Assembly: GCA_025997675.1 (NCBI GenBank) | Contig: BNUX01000049.1 | Location: forward strand, 1-21,849 | Length of the DNA stretch: 21,849 bases | Source: Spirochaetia bacterium | GTDB lineage: Bacteria > Spirochaetota > Spirochaetia > Treponematales > Breznakiellaceae | Direction of reading: 5' to 3' | In this document: positions 1-7,093 of the stretch, piece by piece | Layout: each line of letters opens with the position of its first letter | Position numbering within the stretch: the stretch's first letter is position 1 | Notes under the pieces: generated by a model | Told to the model about the DNA's origin: nothing | Seen by the model: only the letters and a program-made list of their open reading frames with translations | Database searches by the model: none | Made by a program: the position numbers and the translations under genes

Positions 1-2
1 TA

Positions 3-362
3 GTAGTAACTAACATTTACCTCGAAGCGTACAGCACGGAAATAGAACGGCTTAACGCCATAGCAGCAAAAATTCCCGGTATCAGAGCTACCGAGGGGAT
101 GAAGGAACATCCCGCCGCCCTTCATTATTTTGCTGGTGGTACGGACATTTACATCTGCGAATTTGACGGCATAGATGAAATGTTCGGTTTTACTATCCTC
201 AATGGCGATCTGGAATGTTCCGAATTCGGCTATACCAGCCTTGAAGAAATCAAGCGTATAGCATGGTTTAATCTCGATTATCATTTTGAAAACCAATCAA
301 TCGAATTAGCTCGGTATAAAAAATACCCGGCTTATTTTAAAAAACCGGTATCGGCGGCATAG
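3..362 (+). CDS. DUF2958-like protein, 5' end outside window
   Basis: The frame is open from base 3 to the TAG at 360-362, giving at least 119 residues, so the true start probably lies left of the window. The first ATG (99) would leave 87 residues. The core pattern (aromatic, then ICEFDG, then FGFTILNGDLE, then EFGYTSLEEI) resembles small DUF2958-type proteins, common in phages, plasmids and integrative elements beside methylases and helicases. Their biochemical role is not established. The gene is convergent with the head-gene operon on the other strand and is followed by a GC-rich hairpin. The family call rests on pattern memory only; that this is a real coding frame is more secure. Confidence 0.6.
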   Translation, partial: VVTNIYLEAYSTEIERLNAIAAKIPGIRATEGMKEHPAALHYFAGGTDIYICEFDGIDEMFGFTILNGDLECSEFGYTSLEEIKRIAWFNLDYHFENQSIELARYKKYPAYFKKPVSAA

Positions 363-372
363 ACCCCCATCC

Positions 373-395
373 CCCCTCGGCCTTAGCGCCGGGGG
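373..395 (+). terminator. possible hairpin terminator after the DUF2958-like gene
   Basis: A C-rich arm (CCCC-T-CGGC) pairs with GCCG-GGGG around a six-base loop, 11 bases after the stop codon. The following sequence (ATCTTCTAATTATT) is only moderately T-rich, so termination may be partial. The next gene starts 28 bases later with its own ribosome binding site. Confidence 0.35.
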
Positions 396-422
396 ATCTT
401 CTAATTATTAAGAGGTCAGCAG

Positions 423-716
423 ATGCACCTATATTTTCAAGTAATCGCCCAGGTATTCACTGCCCAGGCTTGCAGGGTTAGGGTAGTCACCCACATAAGC
501 CCCCAGCAGTTCAAGGAGGCCCCGCCAGCACCTTCACTAACATCAAATGGTACATTCCACACATTACGCCGCAGCTTCCCCACAAGGCCCCAAGCCGAGA
601 CATGGAGCGCATATCTCCACAGTACCCACACAAAAGGCCCGGTAAGAAACCCCCTCTTTTATTCCCGCTTCTATACCGAGGCCCAACCATTACTATTTGA
701 CATTGACATAGACTAA
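423..716 (+). CDS. hypothetical small protein, element accessory gene
   Basis: A 97-residue frame with an AAGAGG ribosome binding site about seven bases before the ATG. Its TAA stop touches the left arm of the bidirectional terminator at 717-761. Both signals favour a real gene over the shorter minus-strand frame inside it (437-631). No domain is recognised. The protein is basic in the middle (TLRRSF region), has no transmembrane segment and ends in a hydrophobic-acidic tail (LLFDIDID). It converges on the capsid operon and belongs to the accessory side of the element. Confidence 0.45.
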   Translation: MHLYFQVIAQVFTAQACRVRVVTHISPQQFKEAPPAPSLTSNGTFHTLRRSFPTRPQAETWSAYLHSTHTKGPVRNPLFYSRFYTEAQPLLFDIDID

Positions 717-761
717 AAAGAAAACCGCCCGGATGAAGAATCCCCCGAGCGGTTTTCTTTT
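717..761. terminator. bidirectional rho-independent terminator between convergent operons
   Basis: Arms 717-728 (AAAGAAAACCGC) and 749-760 (GCGGTTTTCTTT) are perfect inverted copies around a 20-base loop, which can add a short CGG/CCG pairing. Each strand ends the hairpin in a T-rich tract. It lies directly after the stop of the plus-strand gene ending at 716 and three bases from the stop of the minus-strand gene ending at 764, so it closes both transcripts. It marks the end of the head-gene operon just after the capsid genes. Confidence 0.85.
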
Positions 762-763
762 CC

Positions 764-1003
764 CTATGCCGTTCGAGCTTTTATAAGCTCCGGAAGAAAC
801 ACCCCCTCCGCCTCCCCAAGCTGCCGAGCCAAATAGGTTTCCCCGCCCCCTGTCCGAGCCAGTGCGGACAACATCGGTAAAGAAACATCGTCAATTTTAC
901 CGTCAATGTAAGTTCCCTTGTCAGTAAATTGCACCCATATCTTGTTTGTCAGATTCCGGCACGTCATCTTTTCAAGGTCCACATCCCAATTATTGACAAT
1001 CAT
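764..1003 (-). CDS. hypothetical protein, last gene of the head operon
   Basis: A 79-residue frame whose ATG lies three bases after the capsid gene stop, with a GGGGGATAGG stretch upstream as ribosome binding site. It is clearly the last cistron of the minus-strand head operon. The sequence is soluble-looking and unrecognised: a hydrophilic N-terminal half, then an Ala/Gly/Glu-rich region (ARTGGGETYLARQ) and a C-terminal LPELIKARTA. Its position after the major capsid protein is where tailed phages usually encode head-completion proteins. At 79 residues with no recognised fold it could be a decoration, connector or regulatory protein. None of these is supported by sequence. Confidence 0.6.
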   Translation of the reverse strand: MIVNNWDVDLEKMTCRNLTNKIWVQFTDKGTYIDGKIDDVSLPMLSALARTGGGETYLARQLGEAEGVFLPELIKARTA

Positions 1004-1006
1004 ACC

Positions 1007-2332
1007 CTATCCCCCCGCAGCTTTCGTTTTCATAACGATAATATTATTTTCCGGTCGAGTAACCAGAAACCCATCCCGCTTTCTGAACCGCAGAAAAAGT
1101 TCCCCATATTCCAGGCTTTCCGTAGTCTGGTCAAACTTCTTGATCTCGATTCCTTTCCGGTTGCCGTGCTGAATCCGTTTAGGATTCATGAAAATCGCAA
1201 ACGGCGTATCTGCCACAATGTCCGCCATCTGCGGCAGGATAGACACCTCATGGTAGGGGTATAAATCCAACTTACCCGGCATAGCCTCCATAGGACGCCG
1301 CCAAATAGGACGCCCCGTTGTATCCTCAATGTTCGCCACATGGTTAAGCACCGTTTCATTCAGGAACCACGCACAATCCTTACGCTCCTCCGCAGGAATC
1401 TTATACACCGCATCCCGAAAATCCTTCCAGGTCAAATCGTTGACCGTTGCCCCCGCAATAGAAACCTTCACCGTCCCCGCCGCTTCCATAGCCCCGGTAA
1501 ACGGATCATCATCGGCCAGCAAACATTGACGGTCAAACTCTTGGCCATACACTTCTGTAAACTCGTCCATGAACATTGCCCCCAGGTCAACAAAAATGTC
1601 CTCTTCAAATTCATCATACCATGGAATATACCCCGCCAAGGTGTACGCTTTCAGTTCAACACGCTCCGCCCCCCTGGGCTTGGAACCGGTAATCTGCTGC
1701 CCATAAGCGGTAAGCCAATGAAGCTGCACTCCCCCCCGGTCCCTGGTGGGAAGCATAATAGACGGCCCCATCATCGGCCTATTCCGCACCAACCCCATCA
1801 TTACCGATTTCTTAGCAGCATCCTGCATAATCTCCGTTTCATAAATCGGATTGATAAGGTACTGTTCATTCGTAGCAAGGTTTCCCATCGGTGAACCGAG
1901 CGCTGCCTTTTCCGCCACCCCCGACAACTTCCACCCCTTTTCACTCCATGAAACATCATGGGGATTCGTCCAGTTCTCTGCTTTCAAGTTCGGCGTAAAG
2001 TTCAATTCAGCCAGCGCGCCATGATTGCCACCCCACGCCGCCGCCAACGCCTTACCAAGTCGGTAGCAGAGTTCCCGCCGCGACAACTCCCGGGGATTCG
2101 CCGCCTGCACCTTGATATCCCCCCGCAGTTCCTTGACCGTTTGTTTCAACGCTTCGGTTTCCGCAGCCTGATCACCGGTAACCGTTTCCAGAACCTTAAC
2201 AATATCCTCAAGAATTTGTTCCTTCTCTTTGAAGTATTGTTCCGCCTTAGCCGGATCACTAAACCCGGCTTTTTCGATGGTAGTCATTGCGGCAAGTTTC
2301 GCCTTTACCGCCTTGATCAACTCATTTTCCAT
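1007..2332 (-). CDS. phage major capsid protein, HK97 family
   Basis: This 441-residue protein forms the shell of the icosahedral head. Residues about 1-85 are charged and helical (KAKLAAMTTIEK to ELRGDIKVQ), as in the scaffolding delta domain that the prohead protease removes in this family. The HK97-fold part follows: GNLATNEQYLINPIYETEI near the start of the mature protein, then the glycine- and acid-rich segments (YIPWYDEFEEDIFVDLG) and a C-terminal region with FRKRDGFLV. An AGGAG sits seven bases before the ATG, and the gene starts three bases after the protease stop. Gene order portal, protease, capsid is the standard order for this family. Interruption by a regulator upstream is not standard. 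Confidence 0.92.
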   Translation of the reverse strand: MENELIKAVKAKLAAMTTIEKAGFSDPAKAEQYFKEKEQILEDIVKVLETVTGDQAAETEALKQTVKELRGDIKVQAANPRELSRRELCYRLGKALAAAWGGNHGALAELNFTPNLKAENWTNPHDVSWSEKGWKLSGVAEKAALGSPMGNLATNEQYLINPIYETEIMQDAAKKSVMMGLVRNRPMMGPSIMLPTRDRGGVQLHWLTAYGQQITGSKPRGAERVELKAYTLAGYIPWYDEFEEDIFVDLGAMFMDEFTEVYGQEFDRQCLLADDDPFTGAMEAAGTVKVSIAGATVNDLTWKDFRDAVYKIPAEERKDCAWFLNETVLNHVANIEDTTGRPIWRRPMEAMPGKLDLYPYHEVSILPQMADIVADTPFAIFMNPKRIQHGNRKGIEIKKFDQTTESLEYGELFLRFRKRDGFLVTRPENNIIVMKTKAAGG

Positions 2333-2335
2333 AGT

Positions 2336-2974
2336 TCACTCCTGTATAGAATGTATGATGTTTCCCCAAAAATCAGGAAAACCCGCCGTTTTCGTTTCCG
2401 CCTTTACCAATGCAAACGGATTAGCCGGAACATTACAAATACTGAATTCAAAAAGCTCCTGTTTTCTGAAAATCAGCGCCGTTCCATCCTTGCTATTTTC
2501 TTTTGAAGGAAGCTCTATCTCCAGGATACGGAACCCCACCGACCCCGCCCGGATAACTCCCGCTTTCACCCGTTCCCCAATGCCCCAGCCAAAGGGATCA
2601 TAGTCCTTGTCGTTAAAAACGATATTCCCATGCAGCCCCTTGTCATCGGCAAACACTTTTTCTGCCCTGCCAATCGCCGGAATACTAAAACAATGCGCCC
2701 ACTGGACAACCGGATTTTCAAGGTATCGTTTAAAGTCCCACCCAGCCGGATCAATCCGTTCATCAAAGCGATCAAGGTCAAAGGTTGAAAATATCCACGG
2801 CACCCCCTGATCCATAGATAACTGAACTGGCGCGATACACTCCACATCAAGCCCATCCGCAGCCGTCTTAATGCCCCCAGCATTACTCCGCAGACCCAAA
2901 TCCCCCCGCAGAAATTCAAGCAACCCCGCCCGGCTCCGCACTTGAAATTCCCCACTCTTACACCGCACTACCAT
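2336..2974 (-). CDS. HK97-type prohead protease (peptidase family S78)
   Basis: This serine protease matures the capsid shell by cutting the N-terminal scaffold domain of the major capsid protein. The conserved boxes are visible: FSTFDLDRFDERIDP (residues about 62-76), NPVVQWAH with His94, AGSVGF with Ser145 and ELFEFSICNVPANP (173-186). These match the His, Ser and acidic boxes of the S78 family. I chose the ATG at 2974 because GAGGGGG lies five bases upstream and this start clears the preceding regulator gene, giving 212 residues. Longer in-frame starts exist at 3004 (GGAAGG adjacent) and 3076, but the extra residues look non-conserved and overlap the LuxR gene. Confidence 0.88.
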   Translation of the reverse strand: MVVRCKSGEFQVRSRAGLLEFLRGDLGLRSNAGGIKTAADGLDVECIAPVQLSMDQGVPWIFSTFDLDRFDERIDPAGWDFKRYLENPVVQWAHCFSIPAIGRAEKVFADDKGLHGNIVFNDKDYDPFGWGIGERVKAGVIRAGSVGFRILEIELPSKENSKDGTALIFRKQELFEFSICNVPANPFALVKAETKTAGFPDFWGNIIHSIQE

Positions 2975-2993
2975 ACCAACCCCCTCATTGAAC

Positions 2994-3644
2994 TCAAATA
3001 TCATCCTTCCCCATTTCCCCCAACAACAAACATTGCCGGTTAAACGCCGAAACAGAATCCACCCCATAATTTGCAAAAAGCGCCGTCTTATGAGATTCCA
3101 CCGTCTTTACGCCAATCCCTAAAACAAGCGCCATCTCCTTACTCTTCATACATTTCCACATCAACCGTTTCACATCCTCCTCCCGCGCCGTAGTATAAAC
3201 CCGCAATTCCGGTTTATTATCAGACAACCCATCAAAAGCATCCTGGACATTACCGGAAGTATACGCATGATTATGAATCGCCTGAGTAATACCCCGCCGG
3301 AATTTACCCACCCCAAAGTTAAAATCAATAACACTCCGCGCGCCAAACCGCAGAAAATCCACCAGCCGTTCCGGTTGAAACGTATTAAAATTACAAACCG
3401 CAATATTCAATTCAGGCCGGTCCCGCAATAAAAGCCCAATCCGCCGAGGCGTAGAATCCCAATAAAAATTAGCGTCAATAATGATAAGCGCCGGACTTAA
3501 CGCACTTATCAGCCGGTTCAACGCCATCCCCTCCTGCACCGTAGTCATCACCCGCCGCAGCCCAATTATTCTCAAACAATGCAAACCAAGAAAGTTGAAA
3601 CTCTCCGAACGGCATACCAGCAGCACCGGACTAAGAAACTTCAT
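2994..3644 (-). CDS. LuxR-family HTH regulator with degenerate receiver domain
   Basis: A 216-residue protein. Residues 1-130 have the alternating beta/alpha pattern of a response-regulator receiver (VLLVCRSESF, ALIIIDANF, IAVCNF, GARSVIDF). Asp57 is a possible acceptor, but the acidic pair after strand 1 and the usual lysine near strand 5 are absent, so phosphorylation control is doubtful. Residues about 151-197 form a LuxR/GerE helix-turn-helix (TAREEDVKRL, SKEMALVLGIGVKTVESHK, NYGVDS). It overlaps the portal gene by 14 bases and ends 20 bases before the protease start, so it is an integral cistron of the head operon. A DNA-binding regulator here is unusual. Its targets are unknown; it may control late genes or host genes during element expression. 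Confidence 0.82.
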   Translation of the reverse strand: MKFLSPVLLVCRSESFNFLGLHCLRIIGLRRVMTTVQEGMALNRLISALSPALIIIDANFYWDSTPRRIGLLLRDRPELNIAVCNFNTFQPERLVDFLRFGARSVIDFNFGVGKFRRGITQAIHNHAYTSGNVQDAFDGLSDNKPELRVYTTAREEDVKRLMWKCMKSKEMALVLGIGVKTVESHKTALFANYGVDSVSAFNRQCLLLGEMGKDDI

Positions 3645-4872
3645 CAGCGCCGCCCTTGCCTGTAGTAGGCGTCATATTCTTAGGCCGGTACCACACATCC
3701 CCCCAGGGCTTTGTATCCTTCCCCCGTTCCTGCAGCACATCATTGATAGTTTTCAAACCCGCATTAATTTCCGCAATATCCCTGCCGCTTTGTTCGTCCT
3801 CACTCTTTTGCAGTTCCGGTATATCCTGCAAGTTGAACACCCCGGTTTCCCGCAGCCCGAACCGCACAAAGAATTGACTTTCCAAAATACTTTCAAACTG
3901 CCGCAGAAGCGGAACCAGGGTATACTTCCAAAAAGCGGCGTGTTGCTCCCCGGTATCCTTCCCGGATAGCGAAGTAGTTTTATCAGCAATATTGGCGACC
4001 CTCGGCGGTATCCCATACTTGGCAAGGATGGTATACACATTCCACCGCTTGAGTTCAAACAGTTTAACGACTTCCGGGGTAAATGAAAGCGGTTCAAAGC
4101 TGGTCCCTTTCCCCAGCACCGCAATCTTCCTGTTGGCCCGAACCGCCCCGTATTTACTCTCCCACCGCCGCTCTAAAGCGTCTGCTTCCTCCGGCCTGAT
4201 AGCCTGGTCAGTCTTGAGAATCCCCATCGGCACCGCATTATGTTTGAGAAGTTGGCTATTAGCTTTATTGGCGTAGAAATCCTGTTCCAATTCAAGCGCC
4301 TGGGCAACAAGCGGATTTATCCCCCGGTCCGGGTTCCAGGGATTCCAATCTCTAAAGTGAATCAGTTCATCTTGAAGGAGGGGAATAACTTCAAAATTGG
4401 TTTGATAAAACCAGCGGCGTATCGTATTTTGTTCTATGCCATGAGAATCAATCCTGTCCTCACATCGCATTCTTCGGGGATCCAGAATGATAATCTCATC
4501 CGGTATCCCGCCAGAATATTCCGAACCAAAGTACCAAAATGCTTCCCCCTCTAAGAACCACCACCCCGCAGTTTCTTTCCACAGATCATAGCGGCTAAGA
4601 GAAGCATTTGGCCTTCTAAAAAGGTCATAAAGCGGGCCGGAACTAACTTCATTCCCGCCCCGTTCCACAACAAAATCAGCCCGCGCAATATTACGGATGA
4701 GAATCGTGACCGCAATATTTACCCAGGCGTTGAAAAGGTAACTATCTCCACCGTGGGGGCCAACATTCATTGTAGCACATGTATCATCAAAAAAGTCCAT
4801 TTTTTCAAAACTTTCTACCTTTTTTTCTTTCTGATGATGATATTTGGCGATAAATTTGGTAAAAAGGTTCAT
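3631..4872 (-). CDS. phage portal protein, HK97 family
   Basis: A 413-residue protein that forms the dodecameric channel at one capsid vertex and docks the terminase. Family features include the N-terminal NAWVNIAVTILIRNIARADF helix region (about 48-67), GPLYDLFRRPNASLS followed by an aromatic-rich segment (GWWFLEGEAFWYFG), DEIIILDPRRMR, IHFRDWNPWNPDRGINPL and ERRWESKYGAVRANRKIAVLGKG. Length is normal for the HK97-type portal. The start ATG overlaps the terminase stop (ATGA overlap, 4869-4872), indicating translational coupling. The C-terminus overlaps the LuxR-type regulator by 14 bases. Confidence 0.92.
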   Translation of the reverse strand: MNLFTKFIAKYHHQKEKKVESFEKMDFFDDTCATMNVGPHGGDSYLFNAWVNIAVTILIRNIARADFVVERGGNEVSSGPLYDLFRRPNASLSRYDLWKETAGWWFLEGEAFWYFGSEYSGGIPDEIIILDPRRMRCEDRIDSHGIEQNTIRRWFYQTNFEVIPLLQDELIHFRDWNPWNPDRGINPLVAQALELEQDFYANKANSQLLKHNAVPMGILKTDQAIRPEEADALERRWESKYGAVRANRKIAVLGKGTSFEPLSFTPEVVKLFELKRWNVYTILAKYGIPPRVANIADKTTSLSGKDTGEQHAAFWKYTLVPLLRQFESILESQFFVRFGLRETGVFNLQDIPELQKSEDEQSGRDIAEINAGLKTINDVLQERGKDTKPWGDVWYRPKNMTPTTGKGGADEVS

Positions 4873-6092
4873 TGAGCGATAACCCCCCGTTGAATATCAG
4901 AGAAAATCGCATACCGCAGGGCATCCAGATAGTGATCATTAACCTTAATAATCTCCCCGCCCTCATCCCGGCAATAGTCCCACACCTCTGACAGCACACC
5001 GGTACAGCCGGCAGCGACATAAAACTGCCCCCGTTCTATCTTCGCATTAATAAAATCAATCCCGCTTTCAACACTATTATTCGCCTTAACCCCCCCGGTA
5101 ATCTCCTGCAACCGTTCACCCCCAGCCGGATCACAGTACACCGGGAACCCAAAACCATCAGGCTCAATATCAAACCAGCCCCGCGCCGTCAATTCATCAT
5201 TAAAAGATTTCGTAGTCATGTTGAAAGCGCCGTAGTCGGCAATCACATAAATGCAATCCTTTACCCAACCAATCTTGACATTGGTTATGTTCAACCCAAA
5301 GTCCTGCCCGGCGGCAATCCGATCATATTCGGTAGGCATATCCGCCACTTTTAAAATCATGGCCTCGTCAAATTGCTCATAAATCACGCCCTCCGCTTTC
5401 ACCCAGAGCCCATCACGGAACCGCGCCTTTTGTTTCTCCGGCATAGCGTCCAGAACATCGCTGATATAATCATCCGCCAGGTGTTCCTTATTATCCGCAG
5501 GGTTCAACAACATCGAGGTATACAATTCCGGCTTTATCAATGCCGCCCCGGTCAGAAACTGTTTTTTCCGGATAAAAATAGTATGCGCCCAATGCAAAGG
5601 GCTGCCCGGATTACAGTCATACAGAAACAAATTCCGGCACCCCGGCGTCCGTATAGCTAACCGTGAATACGCCGTAGTCACCGCCAAATAACTTAACTGT
5701 GATATTTCATTAAAATAAATCGTATTGTACTCATGCCCTAAAATCTTATCCGCCTGTTCCCTATCCCCCAGCCCGCCTATCCAAATCTCGCTACCGTTAA
5801 AAAGGGTAATCATACTTTCATGGGTCAGATAGCGGAATCCATTACTCCCAACCGTATTCATAAGCGCCGGCAATAATGTTTCCCGCAACACCGAACTCCG
5901 CGCATCTTTGGCGCGCAACCGGCAAATCAAATGCCGTGACCCCGCAAACCGGATAGCCCGGAACACCATCACCATAACCAACACGGTAGTCTTTCCCGAC
6001 CGTGAACCACCGAACAGCAAAATATGTTTCGCGCCGCCCTTCACCAACCGCAGCGCCTGCTTTTGAACCTCAGTCGGCTTAAACAACGTCAC
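4869..6092 (-). CDS. phage terminase large subunit
   Basis: ATPase and nuclease motor that packages DNA into the prohead. Walker A is GGSRSGKT (residues 28-35), and Walker B with the catalytic Glu is TIYFNE (124-129). The C-terminal RNase H-like nuclease has Asp264 in AGQDFGLN, Asp321 in VYCDPAG and Asp390 in HYLDALRY, the three acidic positions expected for metal binding. The protein is therefore probably intact. I chose the GTG at 6092 (407 residues) because GAGGGG lies seven bases upstream and overlaps the preceding stop region; a TTG at 6107 would add five residues. Length fits the PBSX-like large terminase group. Confidence 0.92.
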   Translation of the reverse strand: MTLFKPTEVQKQALRLVKGGAKHILLFGGSRSGKTTVLVMVMVFRAIRFAGSRHLICRLRAKDARSSVLRETLLPALMNTVGSNGFRYLTHESMITLFNGSEIWIGGLGDREQADKILGHEYNTIYFNEISQLSYLAVTTAYSRLAIRTPGCRNLFLYDCNPGSPLHWAHTIFIRKKQFLTGAALIKPELYTSMLLNPADNKEHLADDYISDVLDAMPEKQKARFRDGLWVKAEGVIYEQFDEAMILKVADMPTEYDRIAAGQDFGLNITNVKIGWVKDCIYVIADYGAFNMTTKSFNDELTARGWFDIEPDGFGFPVYCDPAGGERLQEITGGVKANNSVESGIDFINAKIERGQFYVAAGCTGVLSEVWDYCRDEGGEIIKVNDHYLDALRYAIFSDIQRGVIAQ

Positions 6093-6093
6093 C

Positions 6094-6642
6094 CTACAAC
6101 CCCTCAAATTCAGAAATGAAATTTATTTGCCCGGACGCATCCACCGCCCCATCCGGTTTTTCCTTTCCGTCCACTAAACCCAATAGTTCCCGGTTTAACC
6201 GAATCGCCGTAGTCACCCACACCGGCAATGTAGCCTGCCCCAAATCAGCCGGGTCCATACAATCCAACTTCTTACCAACCACCCCTAACATCTTCGCCAA
6301 TACCGCCCGGTCCACCGTCCCCTGTTCCTCGATAGTTCTCCGCACCTCCGCCTGTTTCAGCTTATCCACATACCCGTCAAAATCCGCCGCCCGTTCCCGC
6401 CACTTAAACGCCGCAGACCACCCCCGCCACAACCGGTACTGCCGCCCCCGCTTCGTTTCATCCTTGACCAAGGCTGCTTGCTGCCAACTTTCCACCACCC
6501 GGCGAATATTCCGTTCCGCCCCAAAATCCCTGAACGCACAAAACGCCGCAAACGCCGCCGCACTTTCCCCGCTCAACCGTTCCCAACTCTCAAACGGCAG
6601 TATTTCTGCGAGGGAACCTTTAGGTTCCACATCAGTTCCCAT
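6094..6642 (-). CDS. terminase small subunit-like protein
   Basis: A 182-residue protein encoded directly before the large terminase; its stop lies one base from the large subunit GTG. The N-terminal half (ESWERLSGESAAAFAAFCAFRDFGAERNIRRVVE, then a Trp-rich segment ending FKWRERAADFD) matches the DNA-binding, HTH-like region of many small terminases. These recognise the packaging start site. The C-terminal part is helical and acidic. Recognition is by context and pattern, not catalytic residues. GGGGGAAAG precedes the ATG, and the start overlaps the HTH gene by 11 bases. Confidence 0.75.
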   Translation of the reverse strand: MGTDVEPKGSLAEILPFESWERLSGESAAAFAAFCAFRDFGAERNIRRVVESWQQAALVKDETKRGRQYRLWRGWSAAFKWRERAADFDGYVDKLKQAEVRRTIEEQGTVDRAVLAKMLGVVGKKLDCMDPADLGQATLPVWVTTAIRLNRELLGLVDGKEKPDGAVDASGQINFISEFEGL

Positions 6643-6916
6643 CTTTCCCCCCTTCCGTCACGTCAATTACCTCATTAACCGCCGCCTCGAAAAAGAGATC
6701 CCCTTCGTCCAGCGCCGCCGCAGGTAGCCCTTGGTTACAAGCCTCCTTCCCATCCGTGGTAATCCATTCATCCACTTCCGAAGGCCGGAACCGAACCGCC
6801 TTCAAAAGCTTGTGGAAAGGAATTTGCCGTTGCAGCACAAACTTACGGATAGCCGCCACACTCAACTTTGTAATCCTGGCAACATCATTCACATCAAGCA
6901 GTTCTTCAATTCCCAT
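6632..6916 (-). CDS. excisionase-like helix-turn-helix protein
   Basis: A 94-residue protein. Residues 1-55 match the MerR/excisionase-type winged HTH (LLDVNDVARITKLSVAAIRKFVLQRQIPFHKLLKAVRFRPSEVDEWI), a fold used by excisionases and AlpA-like activators of mobile elements. The acidic Ala-rich tail (about 56-94) is not conserved. It is the first gene of the head operon, has GGGGG seven bases before its ATG and lies downstream of the integrase terminator. It could act as excision factor, as activator of the packaging genes, or both. The repeat at 6989-7015 upstream is a plausible binding site, which is an inference. Confidence 0.8.
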   Translation of the reverse strand: MGIEELLDVNDVARITKLSVAAIRKFVLQRQIPFHKLLKAVRFRPSEVDEWITTDGKEACNQGLPAAALDEGDLFFEAAVNEVIDVTEGGKDGN

Positions 6917-6988
6917 TCATTCCCCCATCAGGCCGTACTTTCGCAAAGCCATATAAAGAAAATCGCATAACAGAAACGGGAAGTATCT

Positions 6989-7015
6989 AGGGGTTTTCCC
7001 TAATTTGATCATTTT
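6989..7015. promoter_or_regulatory. candidate operator, copy A of a repeat flanking the integrase
   Basis: Contains the palindromic core AGGGGTTTTCCCT followed by AATTTGATCATTTT. A close copy lies at 8644-8669 on the other side of the integrase gene (15 of the last 18 positions identical, one base length difference in the core). Copy A sits between the integrase terminator and the HTH gene, in the only place a promoter for the head operon could be. It may be an operator for an element regulator or an accessory site for integrase or excisionase. Confidence 0.5.
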
Positions 7016-7030
7016 GTTGGGTTTTTGAGC

Positions 7031-7065
7031 AAAAAAAAGCCCCTGCCACCGAAATGACAGGAGCC
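7031..7065 (-). terminator. rho-independent terminator of the integrase gene
   Basis: Read on the minus strand, GCTCCTGTCA pairs with TGGCAGGGGC (ten pairs, two of them G-T) around a six-base loop and is followed by eight Ts. It begins 29 bases after the integrase stop. It separates integrase transcription from the HTH and head operon, which must therefore have its own promoter in 6917-7030. I see no convincing -35/-10 pair there. Confidence 0.85.
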
Positions 7066-7093
7066 AAAAACCATTAAACTCTAAAATGTACGC

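Noticed and set aside
437..631. Minus-strand 64-residue frame inside the plus-strand gene 423-716
   Set aside because: The plus-strand frame is longer, has a ribosome binding site and ends at the terminator; the minus frame has none of these.
1340..2506. Long plus-strand frames opposite the capsid and protease genes
   Set aside because: They are antisense shadows of well-recognised phage genes, with Pro/Arg-rich composition and no family resemblance.
6917..7030. A specific -35/-10 promoter for the head operon
   Set aside because: A promoter must be here because a terminator lies upstream, but no hexamer pair with acceptable spacing stands out (TATATG and TTATGC are weak candidates).
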